A stretch of 64,000 nt of DNA from Anaerolineaceae bacterium (GTDB lineage Bacteria; Chloroflexota; Anaerolineae; Aggregatilineales; Phototrophicaceae). The DNA is taken from contig JACKCF010000001.1 of NCBI GenBank assembly GCA_020634165.1, positions 2,294,001-2,358,000 of the forward strand, given 5' to 3'. A model generated the notes under the pieces. That model worked only from the letters and a program-made list of their open reading frames with translations, had not been told where the DNA came from and made no database searches. The position numbers and the translations under genes are program-made. Positions 51,477-60,186 of this stretch are shown in pieces (position 1 is the first letter of the stretch; every line of letters starts with the position of its first letter).

Positions 51477-52316
51477 CTATTCAACTAGATTGTCTGGATT
51501 ATTCGCCCAATCCTTCCAGGAGCCATCATATACACGGACAGCTTCAAAGCCTGCTTCCAGCATAGCCATCATCACAAAACTTGCGGATACACCTGAGTTA
51601 CAGTACACGACCGCCTCTTTTGGGGCATTCGCTCCAATGGCTGCGAATTTCGTCCGTAACTGGTCCGCCGCCAACAATTCTCCGTTAACATCTAGAAGCG
51701 ATTTGCGCGGAATGTTTGCGGCACCTGGTATGCGTCCCGCTCGCGACGCACGTGATGATTCACCAGCGAATTCGGCAGGCGAACGGGTGTCTATCAGAAG
51801 CAGGTTACTGGATGCCAAAATATCCGACGCGGCAGCATGGAATTGTGACTGAATGTGTGGCTCAAAAATTGCGGGTTCGATACTGGGAATGACAGACGTT
51901 ATGGAGCGATCTTCCGCAATCCACTTTTGCCAGCCGCCAGCTAATACCGACACTCGTTCATGACCATAGTATTGGAGCGTCCACCATAAACGTGCGGCAA
52001 ACATGCCATTGGCATCATCATAGGCAACAACATGTGTTTCTGCGGACACACCCAGTTTCGACATGAGTTTGCCGTATCGCTCAGGATTGGCTATATCGTA
52101 TGATGGCGACCCAGGTTCGACAATGTCGGTGGTCCAATCAACGAATATGGCACCCGGGATATGGGATGTCTCATAATCCTGATAATGACTGAAATAGTGT
52201 GGTGGCGGTTCAGAGGCTGGCATGACACGCCCGCGTATGTCGATGATGCGCACATTTTCATCTTGAAGATGATTGTTCAGCCATTCAGTTGTTACGAAGC
52301 GATCGACAGCGGCCAT
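51477..52316 (-). CDS. Thiosulfate/3-mercaptopyruvate sulfurtransferase (two rhodanese domains)
   Basis: 279 residues. An N-terminal inactive rhodanese domain (RIIDIRGRVMPASEPPPHYF, GAIFVDWTTDIVEPGSP) is followed by a catalytic one with LLIDTRSPAEFAGE and the active cysteine in VVYCNSGVSAS. The loop sequence CNSGVSA resembles the 3-mercaptopyruvate type (CGSGVTA) more than thiosulfate type (CRKGVTA); the exact donor is unsettled. Stand-alone gene, divergent from the Lon-N gene. Confidence 0.92.
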   Translation of the reverse strand: MAAVDRFVTTEWLNNHLQDENVRIIDIRGRVMPASEPPPHYFSHYQDYETSHIPGAIFVDWTTDIVEPGSPSYDIANPERYGKLMSKLGVSAETHVVAYDDANGMFAARLWWTLQYYGHERVSVLAGGWQKWIAEDRSITSVIPSIEPAIFEPHIQSQFHAAASDILASSNLLLIDTRSPAEFAGESSRASRAGRIPGAANIPRKSLLDVNGELLAADQLRTKFAAIGANAPKEAVVYCNSGVSASFVMMAMLEAGFEAVRVYDGSWKDWANNPDNLVE

Positions 52317-52467
52317 GTTGTTCCCTGTGGTGTAGTTCTCGCTTTCTATAATAACGAGCCTGGATCAACTTAACAGGTTTTGCTTAGGTAACGTTTAACA
52401 AAGGATGGTATGCTTTCGCTGCTAATCCGTTTAACAGCGAATCTGCACCCTAACAAGAGACAATCTC

Positions 52468-53115
52468 ATGCCTGTGATACCGCTATTTCCGCTCAATATT
52501 GTTCTGTTCCCTGGTATGCAATTACCACTGAACATTTATGAAGACCGCTACTTGCAAATGATTGGCGAGTGTATTGACAATGACCAGCCATTCGGGATTG
52601 TCCTCATTTATGAAGGGCAGGACTTTGGCGAAAGTGCTATTCCCTATTCGGTGGGGTGTACTGCACACATCACCAAAGCAGAATATCTCTCCGATGGTCG
52701 CATTCTGATTATGACGGTTGGCGAAAAGCGTTTTGCGATCAATCAAACATTCCATGACAAGCCCTATCTGTATGCGGATGTGGACTTCATTGAAGACCAG
52801 CCAATCCTGGGAAACACAGAAGTTGGACTCGCCCTGCGTCAGCACGTTATCACGTACCTCGAAACCCTGCGTGAAGCAGCAGATGTTGAATTCGACAGCG
52901 AGCAAATTCCGGCCTCGCTGCCATCGATTGCGTATTTGTCCTGCATGCTGTTACAGATAGACAACACTGAAAAACAGGAATTGCTGGAAATTGAAGACCT
53001 GACAGAACTGGCAGAAAAGCTCACGGAGATATATCGTCGTGAGATTACGTTCCTACAGACGCGGTTGGCACCGCCGGAGATCAGCGTTGGTGACACACCA
53101 TTTTCGCTGAATTAG
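52468..53115 (+). CDS. Lon N-terminal (LON substrate-binding) domain protein
   Basis: 215 residues that match only the N-terminal PUA-like substrate-binding domain of Lon: IPLFPLNIVLFPGMQLPLNI near the start, the G-x-V-G-T/C-x-A element (YSVGCTAHITKAEYLSDGR) and a helical second half. There is no AAA ATPase or protease domain, so it is not a Lon fragment from decay; stand-alone forms are common. Function in this organism is unknown. Confidence 0.92.
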   Translation: MPVIPLFPLNIVLFPGMQLPLNIYEDRYLQMIGECIDNDQPFGIVLIYEGQDFGESAIPYSVGCTAHITKAEYLSDGRILIMTVGEKRFAINQTFHDKPYLYADVDFIEDQPILGNTEVGLALRQHVITYLETLREAADVEFDSEQIPASLPSIAYLSCMLLQIDNTEKQELLEIEDLTELAEKLTEIYRREITFLQTRLAPPEISVGDTPFSLN

Positions 53116-53241
53116 ATGGTTAACAAGCTGATTATTGAACTCATCAGCGAAGTAATATAACATTTGCCGCTGGCACGGATTGCGAATTCAGGATTCTCGT
53201 GACGGTGCCCTGTCAACAGACTATGGCTTGAAAACATCCCT

Positions 53242-53493
53242 ATGGAAAAACCTAAAAAAGTCGGTACGCCCACCGTATTTGGCCTTGCATGGCATCGCTA
53301 CAGCATCATCATGTCCGTTGTGAGTGATGCTTCGGCACGCATTATTTCGACGCTGTTCTACTTCACTGTTGTTGTGCCCTTTGGCATTGCATCCAGACTG
53401 TTTAGTGATGCACTTGATCGGAATGGCACAGCCACCTGGCATGACCGCGAACCGGTCCCAACTGATGTTGAATCAGCAAGGCTACAAGGCTAA
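53242..53493 (+). CDS. Small membrane protein of the carbamoyltransferase island
   Basis: 83 residues, one likely membrane segment (IISTLFYFTVVVPFGIASRLF, about 35-55, too polar at its ends for certainty), a basic start (MEKPKKVGTPTVFG) and a polar tail. It ends 2 bases before the carbamoyltransferase start, so it is co-translated. Not recognised as a named family. The start at 53242 has no good ribosome site; a later ATG is possible. Confidence 0.65.
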   Translation: MEKPKKVGTPTVFGLAWHRYSIIMSVVSDASARIISTLFYFTVVVPFGIASRLFSDALDRNGTATWHDREPVPTDVESARLQG

Positions 53494-53495
53494 CT

Positions 53496-55280
53496 ATGTA
53501 TATTCTTGGCATATCCGCGTATTACCATGATTCGGCAGCAGCACTCATCAAAGATGGAGAAATACTCGCTGCTTCGATGGAAGAACGGTTCTCCAGAAAA
53601 AAGCACGACAACAGCTTCCCTACCCTGGCGACGCAATTTTGTCTGGATTTCGCAGGCATCACAACACATGACCTGGACTATGTGGTCTTCTATGAGAAGC
53701 CGCTGGTCAAGTTCGAGCGCATATTGGTCACAACGGTGAATACCTTTCCACGCTCCTGGAGCGTCTGGAAAGAAGCGATGGTCAGTTGGCTGAAGGAGAA
53801 ACTCTGGATCAAAAGTGCGATTCTGAAAGCGGTAGATGTGCCGCCGGATCGCATCATCTTTGCCGATCATCATATGAGCCATGCGGCAAGTGCGTTCTTC
53901 ACCAGCCCGTTTGATGACGCAGCGGTGTTAACGGTCGACGGTGTCGGCGAGTGGACCACAGCGACACTCGGCGAAGCGACCAGCCAATGGGAAGGCAAAG
54001 ACGGCCAGAATGCTATCAATCTATTCGCTGAGGAACGCTTCCCCCACTCGATTGGCTTGCTCTATTCGACGTTTACGGCATGGCTGGGCTTCCGAGTTAA
54101 CAATGGCGAATACAAAGTCATGGGTATGACGCCCTATGGCACGCCCAAATACGAAGACAAGGTCTATAAGGTCGTCACAGTTGATGACGAAACGGGTGCA
54201 TTCCACCTGGATATGGACTACTTCGACTATCAACATTCTATTGAGCGCAGTTACAGCAAAAAGTTCCTGGAGCTATTCGGTCCGAATCGTCCACCAGAGT
54301 CCGAATTTTTTACGATGGAGACCAATCCTGAGCGCAGCAGTGAAAAAGCTGCCATGGACCAGAACCAGTATTATGCGGATGTGGCCGCCAGTATTCAGAA
54401 AGTCACTGAAGATACGCTCGTCAAGATTTGCAACTATCTGCATAAGAAAACGGGCAAAAACAAGCTGGTGATGGCGGGCGGTGTGGCACTCAATACCAAA
54501 GCCAATTGGCGACTGCTGAATGAAACGCCGTTTGATGAAATTTTCATTCATCCGGCGGCAGGCGACGATGGGGGTGCTGTTGGTGCCGCGCTGTGGGCTT
54601 ATCACATTATGCTGGGCCAACCACGCAAATGGGTCATGCCACACAGCTATTGGGGACAGGCTTTCAGCGATAGCGAGATTGCCACGTTCCTCCATGGCCA
54701 TGACATCCCGTTTGAAGATTTCTCTGATAAGCCGGAGAAAATGGTGGAGGTCATCGTCGATGGGCTGACCAACAAGCAAGTCGTCAGTCACTTTGTTGGA
54801 CGCAGTGAATGGGGTCCCCGTGCCCTGGGCAACCGGAGCATCCTGGCTGACCCGCGCTCCGAGGACATGAAGGAAGTCGTTAACACCAAGATCAAGTTCC
54901 GTGAGCCATTCCGGCCCTTTGCGCCTGTGGTTCTGCGGGAACGAGCGGCAGAGTATTTTGACTATCCTGATGTCGCGGCACACGAAGCTCCCCGCTATAT
55001 GCTGATGGTCGCCCCTATCAAAGAAGATAAGCAGCACGAGATTGAAGCCGTCAATCATGCTGGTACGGGCCGTCTACAGACCATAGAACGCGAAACAAAT
55101 CCGCGTTACTATGATATTGTCAAGCAGTTTGGCGAGGCGACAGGCACCCCGATTGTCCTGAATACGTCGTTCAATCTGCGGGGTGAACCGATAGTAAATA
55201 CACCCGCGGAAGCCTTCAACACATTCCGCAATAGTGATATTGATATGCTGGCCATCGGCCCATATCTCGTCCGTAAATAG
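53496..55280 (+). CDS. Carbamoyltransferase, NodU/TobZ/SxtI family
   Basis: 594 residues. The Kae1-like N-terminal domain carries the metal-binding ADHHMSHAASAFF (about 128-140) and VDGVGEWTT; AGGVALNTKANWRLL follows near 330. The C-terminal YrdC-like domain has SEWGPRALGNRSILADPRS and FREPFRPFAPVVL. The family makes carbamoyl-AMP and transfers carbamoyl to hydroxyl groups of nodulation factors, antibiotics or saxitoxin. Here there are no natural-product genes; the small DUF5989/SxtJ-like gene follows, a pairing also found in many bacteria. The acceptor, perhaps a surface glycan, is unknown. Confidence 0.93.
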   Translation: MYILGISAYYHDSAAALIKDGEILAASMEERFSRKKHDNSFPTLATQFCLDFAGITTHDLDYVVFYEKPLVKFERILVTTVNTFPRSWSVWKEAMVSWLKEKLWIKSAILKAVDVPPDRIIFADHHMSHAASAFFTSPFDDAAVLTVDGVGEWTTATLGEATSQWEGKDGQNAINLFAEERFPHSIGLLYSTFTAWLGFRVNNGEYKVMGMTPYGTPKYEDKVYKVVTVDDETGAFHLDMDYFDYQHSIERSYSKKFLELFGPNRPPESEFFTMETNPERSSEKAAMDQNQYYADVAASIQKVTEDTLVKICNYLHKKTGKNKLVMAGGVALNTKANWRLLNETPFDEIFIHPAAGDDGGAVGAALWAYHIMLGQPRKWVMPHSYWGQAFSDSEIATFLHGHDIPFEDFSDKPEKMVEVIVDGLTNKQVVSHFVGRSEWGPRALGNRSILADPRSEDMKEVVNTKIKFREPFRPFAPVVLRERAAEYFDYPDVAAHEAPRYMLMVAPIKEDKQHEIEAVNHAGTGRLQTIERETNPRYYDIVKQFGEATGTPIVLNTSFNLRGEPIVNTPAEAFNTFRNSDIDMLAIGPYLVRK

Positions 55281-55301
55281 GATAAAGAGGCAGACAAGAA
55301 G

Positions 55302-55508
55302 ATGGCAGAAACACCAAAGAGAAAGAACAGCAGCGCAATGCAGGATGTCTTTTTGCGTATGGGCGTCCTGGGGGAACTGCTTTCGTTCCTATGGAAGCGC
55401 AAACTCTACTGGCTGATCCCGATGATGATCGTTCTGTTCCTATTCGCCGTGATTATCATCATTGGCAGTACTGGACCGGGCGGCGCATTCATCTACACGT
55501 TGTTCTAG
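55302..55508 (+). CDS. DUF5989 / SxtJ-like small membrane protein
   Basis: 68 residues. LGELLSFLWKRKLYWLIPMM, then a membrane helix (VLFLFAVIIIIG), then the family's characteristic end GGAFIYTLF. This small family often follows NodU-type carbamoyltransferases, as it does here after 21 bases. Function is not established; a membrane partner of the transferase is likely. Confidence 0.85.
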   Translation: MAETPKRKNSSAMQDVFLRMGVLGELLSFLWKRKLYWLIPMMIVLFLFAVIIIIGSTGPGGAFIYTLF

Positions 55509-55562
55509 GCATCAGCCACAGGAAGAAAGGACAGGGGCACGAAACGGTGCCCCATCTGGCAT

Positions 55563-55916
55563 ATGACGAAGGAAATCATCGTAATCCTTGGCCTGATCGT
55601 CTTCGGGCTAGTCTTTGGTACCCTAACGGCGCGCAGTTCGATCAAGCGCGAATCCATCGCGGCAGGCGGTATTGCCCCCGTGCTGCATTATCTTGCATCC
55701 AGCATCCTGTGTACTGTTACACCTACTGTTCTCGTCAGCATCTTCGTTCTGCATGTGGATTTCATCGGCGCAGTCAGCGTGGCGGTGGTGATGTTTGCCG
55801 TCGCATATCTGCTGCTGCTTCCCTATGCTGCCCTCGAACGCCCTGCACTGGCAGATAAAACGGCTCAAATCGACCAAGGTTGGACCAAAGAAGATGCCCT
55901 ATCCTCAGGGCTATAA
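55563..55916 (+). CDS. Small membrane protein, end of the carbamoyltransferase island
   Basis: 117 residues with about three membrane helices: 4-22 (IIVILGLIVFGLVFGTLTA), 37-62 (LHYLASSILCTVTPTVLVSI) and 67-90 (DFIGAVSVAVVMFAVAYLLL), then a charged tail. No family is recognised. It follows the DUF5989 gene by 54 bases and overlaps the convergent NDH-2 gene by 6 bases. Confidence 0.72.
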   Translation: MTKEIIVILGLIVFGLVFGTLTARSSIKRESIAAGGIAPVLHYLASSILCTVTPTVLVSIFVLHVDFIGAVSVAVVMFAVAYLLLLPYAALERPALADKTAQIDQGWTKEDALSSGL

Positions 55917-57224
55917 TGTTTCCTCTGCTACTACTTTTTCGGTGAGTGCTTCGTCTGTCTCGCTCGTCGCCAGAATGAGCCTGACTGAACGGTCATAAGT
56001 CAGGTAGTTCCAGACCCAACTGATGAAAACACTAAGGCGGTTGCGGAACCCTAAGAGTGCCACAAGATGCAGGAATAACCACGCTAACCAGGCAATGAAT
56101 CCTGTCAATTGAATGCGATAGAAAATCCAGGCGACTGCGCGGCTGCGGCCAATGGTCGCCATGATGCCACGATCACTATAGCTGAATGTCTGCATTGGTC
56201 TGCCAGCTACTGTATTCAGGATGTTGTTAGCCGCGAGAATTCCCTGCTGCTTGGCTACGGGAATCAACTGGGGATAAGGATCGCCTTTATCATCCTGTAA
56301 GTAGGCGATATCACCCACTACAAAAACGTCATCCTTGCCCTTAACCAGCATGTTCGGCTCAACTGGTACACGACCGCCCTTTTGAAGATCGACACCTAGT
56401 TTTTCCACTAGTGGTGAGGTTTTGACCCCCGCCGACCAGACAAGTGTATAGGTACGAATTGAACGCCCATCTTTCAGGACAATGCGGTCTGGATGGACTT
56501 CAGATACCATCGCGTCCAGCATGACTTCGACACCCAGCGATTCCAATTGCTTTTTCGCAGCTTTCCGCAAGCGCTCAGGATAGGGCGCGAGCAGATGAGG
56601 CATCGCTTCCAGAAGAATGACACGCGCACGCATCTTTGGTGAAACACTGCTGTATTCGTTTTTCAGGACATAATTGTATAGCTCATACAAGGCACCGGAT
56701 GTTTCGATGCCCGTTGGGCCACCGCCAACAACGACAAGCGTTGTCAGGGCGTCGCGCAAGCCGGTATCGTTCACCCATGCTGCTCGCTCAAAAAGTGACA
56801 GAATGTGATTACGCAAGATCACGGCATCGTCCAACTCTTTTAAGCCAAAAGCATGGTCTTCTATCGCTTTTTGACCAAAGTAATTGGTCACCGTTCCGGT
56901 TGCGACAATGAGATATGAATATGGCTCGACAAGCTGCCCGGCCTGCGTTTCTATCACAATATGCTTTTGCTCAGTATCAATATCGATTACCGATCCCATC
57001 AGGAAGGAGAGATTGTCGTACTTCCTGAAGATCGTCCTCAATGGATAGGCGATTGCACTTGGGTCCAGAGCGCAGGTCGCGACCTGATATAAAAGCGGTG
57101 TAAAGGTGTGGAAGTTATTGCGATCTATAAGCAAGACATCTACATGCGCTTTTGCGAGTGTACGTGCCGCATACAGACCTGCAAATCCCCCGCCAACAAT
57201 AACAACACGAGGTTTGCCAGACAT
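55911..57224 (-). CDS. ndh: Type II NADH:quinone oxidoreductase
   Basis: 437 residues; single-subunit, non-proton-pumping NADH dehydrogenase at the inner membrane face. The FAD loop is VVIVGGGFAGLYAARTLA, the NAD loop VVVGGGPTGIETSGAL, and the FAD-binding end VFVVGDIAYLQDD. A C-terminal hydrophobic region (FIAWLAWLFLHLVALLGFR) provides membrane contact, typical of NDH-2. GAGGGG lies before the ATG. With the partial nuo operon, the cell has both NADH dehydrogenase types. Confidence 0.94.
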   Translation of the reverse strand: MSGKPRVVIVGGGFAGLYAARTLAKAHVDVLLIDRNNFHTFTPLLYQVATCALDPSAIAYPLRTIFRKYDNLSFLMGSVIDIDTEQKHIVIETQAGQLVEPYSYLIVATGTVTNYFGQKAIEDHAFGLKELDDAVILRNHILSLFERAAWVNDTGLRDALTTLVVVGGGPTGIETSGALYELYNYVLKNEYSSVSPKMRARVILLEAMPHLLAPYPERLRKAAKKQLESLGVEVMLDAMVSEVHPDRIVLKDGRSIRTYTLVWSAGVKTSPLVEKLGVDLQKGGRVPVEPNMLVKGKDDVFVVGDIAYLQDDKGDPYPQLIPVAKQQGILAANNILNTVAGRPMQTFSYSDRGIMATIGRSRAVAWIFYRIQLTGFIAWLAWLFLHLVALLGFRNRLSVFISWVWNYLTYDRSVRLILATSETDEALTEKVVAEETL

Positions 57225-57441
57225 ATCATTCCCCTCATCCTTGAAAATTCAGCATGACAACGACATCACGCTATTTGTGAATAATATCACAAATATGTCG
57301 TATCTATATTGGAAAATACTTAGAGCATCGCTCGCATTGCCTGCACTCAAGGCCATATTGCGTGGAAAGTCCCAGTCGGGTTGTTATAATATCGAACTTG
57401 ATTGTTCATATAACCAAGCCTCTCCGACAGATTGGACGATT

Positions 57442-58989
57442 ATGCCTCGCGCTCTCATTAGTGTGTCCGACAAGACTGGACTCATCGATTTTGCTCAAGA
57501 ACTTGCATCCCTTGGTTGGGACCTGGTAGCCAGTGGTGGCACACAGCAAGCATTAACTGACGCCGGTCTCGCAGTTACCCCAGTCAACCAGCTTACGAAC
57601 TCCCCAGAGATGCTTGGGGGACGTGTAAAGACGCTCCATCCGGCTATCCATGCAGGGATACTCGCACGGAGTACTGCCAGCGATTCAGAAGAATTACAGC
57701 AACACGGTTACGCGCCTATCGATATGGTAGTATGCAACCTGTATCCGTTCCAGGAGACGGTTGCTAAGGCAGAAACGACGTTACAAGATGCAGCGGAGCA
57801 GATCGATATTGGCGGTGTAACGCTGCTGCGCGGCGCAGCGAAAAATTTCCTGAGAGTGACTGTTGTTTGTGATCCTGCTGACTATGCGAAGGTGATTTCC
57901 GCGTTACGCGCGACCGGAGACGTCGACATGGTTGCACGACGTGATCTGGCGGTTAAAGCCTTCTCAATGACGCGCGACTATGACACAGCTATTCATGCTT
58001 ATCTGGCACAAGGGACGACACCAGGTATTCCCGCACAAGAAGATGCCGAACTGCCCGATTATCTGTCGATTGCAGTGCATAAAGTGGAAACCCTACGATA
58101 CGGCGAAAATCCACATCAGAGCGGCGCTTATTACAGCCACTATCGTGACAGCTTGCCATTTGGTGCCAAGCAGTTGGGCGGAAAGCAACTGTCATATAAC
58201 AATATTCTGGATGTGGATGCCGCCTGGCGAGCAGTCAACAGCTTTGATGACCCAACTGTTGTCATTATCAAACATCTAACGCCAACAGGCATTGCCAGTG
58301 CACCAACGATTGCAGAAGCCTACCCTCTTGCTTTGCGCGCCGACCCGTTATCGGCATTTGGCTGCGTGATGGCCGTCAATCGCACAGTGGATGACAATTT
58401 TGTCGAGCAACTTGACAGCCTGTTCATCGAAGCGATTGTCGCGCCTGGGTTCACACCAACAGCGCGGACGGCACTCAATGAGGGACGGCAGAATTGTCGC
58501 CTGCTGCAAATGTCACAGCCCTATGACACAACTGAGTACGATATTCGCAGTGTCCATCGCGGACTGCTGATTCAACGTCGAGATGCTGGTGATCCATCTG
58601 GGGTAACATGGAAGACGGTTACAAACAGGCTGCCAACGGCTGAGGAAACCAAGGCACTGCAATATGCCTGGAAAGCCTGCCAACATGTCAAATCGAATGC
58701 GATTGTGGTTGCAAAGTCGCACTACACCTGTGGCACAGGTGGCGGGCTGCCTAGCCGAGTGGATGCTGCAATCTTGGCCATTGAGAAAGCGGGTGAACAC
58801 GCCAAGGGGGCCGTTATGGCATCAGAGGCGCTGATCCCGTTCCCAGATACTATCGAAGTCGCTGCAAAAGCGGGCATTACGGCATTCATACAGCCAGGTG
58901 GTGCCATCCGCGACACGAAAGTGATCGAGGCCGCAAACGCAGCCAATATGGCGATGGTATTTACGAGTGTGCGCCACTTCCGTCATTAA
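57442..58989 (+). CDS. purH: Bifunctional AICAR transformylase / IMP cyclohydrolase
   Basis: 515 residues; last two steps of IMP synthesis. The N-terminal MGS-like cyclohydrolase domain begins ALISVSDKTGLIDFAQEL (HPAIHAGILA, KNFLRVTVVCDP); the transformylase domain has KTVTNRLPTAEE, LQYAWKACQHVKSNAIV, and the end AGITAFIQPGGAIRDTKVIE. The frame is open upstream to 57106, but conserved sequence starts only at 57442; the ribosome site is weak (GGAC). The 57225-57441 gap holds divergent promoters for ndh and purH and nothing else recognised. Confidence 0.95.
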   Translation: MPRALISVSDKTGLIDFAQELASLGWDLVASGGTQQALTDAGLAVTPVNQLTNSPEMLGGRVKTLHPAIHAGILARSTASDSEELQQHGYAPIDMVVCNLYPFQETVAKAETTLQDAAEQIDIGGVTLLRGAAKNFLRVTVVCDPADYAKVISALRATGDVDMVARRDLAVKAFSMTRDYDTAIHAYLAQGTTPGIPAQEDAELPDYLSIAVHKVETLRYGENPHQSGAYYSHYRDSLPFGAKQLGGKQLSYNNILDVDAAWRAVNSFDDPTVVIIKHLTPTGIASAPTIAEAYPLALRADPLSAFGCVMAVNRTVDDNFVEQLDSLFIEAIVAPGFTPTARTALNEGRQNCRLLQMSQPYDTTEYDIRSVHRGLLIQRRDAGDPSGVTWKTVTNRLPTAEETKALQYAWKACQHVKSNAIVVAKSHYTCGTGGGLPSRVDAAILAIEKAGEHAKGAVMASEALIPFPDTIEVAAKAGITAFIQPGGAIRDTKVIEAANAANMAMVFTSVRHFRH

Positions 58990-58992
58990 GTC

Positions 58993-59022
58993 TTGATTCA
59001 TTTGAGAGGCCATTGCTATAAT
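58993..59022 (+). promoter_or_regulatory. Promoter of tRNA-Thr
   Basis: TTGATT (58993-58998), 18-base spacer, perfect TATAAT (59017-59022), ending 10 bases before the tRNA. Confidence 0.75.
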
Positions 59023-59032
59023 GCGCCTGTTC

Positions 59033-59104
59033 GCCACTGTAGCTCAACGGCAGAGCATACGCTTCGTAAGCGTGGGGTTGTGGGTTCAAATCCCACCAGT
59101 GGCT
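59033..59104 (+). tRNA. tRNA-Thr (anticodon CGT)
   Basis: Acceptor GCCACTG pairs with CAGTGGC; D arm AGCTCAACGGCAGAGC; anticodon stem TACGC/GCGTG around loop TTCGTAA (anticodon CGT); T arm GTGGGTTCAAATCCCAC. CCA is not encoded. A terminator follows after 4 bases. Confidence 0.95.
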
Positions 59105-59108
59105 CACT

Positions 59109-59131
59109 AAGCCCGTTTTACGCGGGCTTTT
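59109..59131 (+). terminator. Intrinsic terminator of tRNA-Thr
   Basis: AAGCCCG, seven-base loop, CGGGCTT followed by TTCTATTT. It stands between the tRNA and udk. Confidence 0.8.
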
Positions 59132-59160
59132 CTATTTCTAGCTAATGAGGAATTGTCACT

Positions 59161-59802
59161 ATGAGCGTCGAGGTGCAGCGGCCTGTGACTATCGGCGTCG
59201 CAGGGGGAACTGGGTCCGGCAAGACGACTGTCTCTAGCCAGCTTCTGGAGCGTGTAGGCAGTAAACATATCGCGTATCTCACACACGATTCCTATTACAA
59301 GGATTTCAGGGAACTATCTGACGAGGAACGGCGGCGCATCAATTTCGACCATCCTGATTCGCTAGACACGTCACTCATGATTGAACATATTCGCGCTCTA
59401 CAGAATTCCCTGCCCGCTGAACTACCTGTTTATGACTTCACGACAGACAGCCGCACACCGAATGTCGTCATTGTCTCACCACAGCCGATTATTCTGGTCG
59501 AAGGCATTCTGATCTTCGTCGAAAAAGAGCTGCGTGACCTGTTCGACATCAAAATTTATGTGGATACAGATGCCGACATTCGGTTTATTCGTCGATTGAA
59601 GCGCGATATTCAGGAGCGCGGCCGTACTGCGGAATCCGTCATTGACCAATATCTGGCGACTGTCCGCCCGATGCATCTGGAATTTGTAGAGCCAACCAAG
59701 CGCTACGCCGATGTGATTATTCCTGAGGGTGGTTTTAACCTGGTGGCAATCGAAATGATTGCTGATCGGATCAGGAGTATGCTGCGGGAACAGAAGACAT
59801 AG
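59161..59802 (+). CDS. udk: Uridine kinase
   Basis: 213 residues; phosphorylates uridine and cytidine in pyrimidine salvage. P-loop GVAGGTGSGKTTVSSQL (about 12-28), the THDSYYKDF element, FDHPDSLDT, and RRLKRDIQERGRTAESVIDQ with the lid arginines. GAGGA is 9 bases before the ATG. It follows the tRNA-Thr terminator and lies upstream of the T-box region, so it is a single-gene unit. Confidence 0.95.
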   Translation: MSVEVQRPVTIGVAGGTGSGKTTVSSQLLERVGSKHIAYLTHDSYYKDFRELSDEERRRINFDHPDSLDTSLMIEHIRALQNSLPAELPVYDFTTDSRTPNVVIVSPQPIILVEGILIFVEKELRDLFDIKIYVDTDADIRFIRRLKRDIQERGRTAESVIDQYLATVRPMHLEFVEPTKRYADVIIPEGGFNLVAIEMIADRIRSMLREQKT

Positions 59803-59822
59803 GCATTACTCATCTGCCTGTC

Positions 59823-59852
59823 TTGACGACCCTTTCTGACCCATGCTATACT
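59823..59852 (+). promoter_or_regulatory. Promoter of the T-box/valS unit
   Basis: TTGACG (59823-59828), 18-base spacer, TATACT (59847-59852); RNA would start near 59859, just before the T-box stem I. Confidence 0.7.
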
Positions 59853-59879
59853 GCCATCGACTTAACAGATCAATATCTA

Positions 59880-60143
59880 TGCCATGATGGGGAGTAGTAG
59901 CTGCGCGCGTCTGTTTTAGAGAGTATCGACCAAAGGCTGAAAGCCGATACACGGAAATCGCAGCGAAGTCGCCCTGGAGCAGTCAACAAGAACGTATTCT
60001 GCTAAAGAATATCAGTAGACGTTGACCGGGTACGCCCGATACAGCGCAACGAAGCGCAGCGGAGCAATCTGCTGAAGCAAGGTGGTACCGCGAAAGTGAA
60101 ACCTCTTTCGTCCTTGCATGACAAGGATGTCAGAGGTTTTTTT
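59880..60143 (+). ncRNA. T-box leader, valine specifier GUC
   Basis: Stem I opens GATGGGGAGTAGTAGCTGC; GCTGC pairs with GCAGC and GGGG with CCCT, leaving an internal loop whose 3' side is GAAGTCG. The specifier is GTC (59968-59970), a valine codon, in agreement with valS downstream. The T-box sequence AAGGTGGTACCGCG is at 60079-60092. GCAAGG (60077-60082) can pair with CCTTGC (60112-60117) as antiterminator. The competing terminator is AACCTCT ... AGAGGTT plus T-run (60100-60143). Uncharged tRNA-Val should favour read-through. Confidence 0.93.
60100..60143 (+). terminator. Terminator of the T-box leader
   Basis: Outer stem AACCTCT/AGAGGTT and inner stem TCCTTG/CAAGGA, then TTTTTTT. The inner stem uses the bases needed for the antiterminator. 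Confidence 0.88.
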
Positions 60144-60186
60144 GTTTACGAGATGGGCATCGGGTGCCCAATGAAATGGTGAGAGG

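Noticed and set aside
52468..53115. Lon-N gene as a decayed Lon protease
   Set aside because: The ORF is intact with proper ends, and no AAA or protease remnants follow; stand-alone Lon-N proteins are common.
57106..57441. Upstream in-frame extension of purH
   Set aside because: The extra 112 residues overlap the ndh gene on the other strand, are not part of the PurH family and include no ribosome site.
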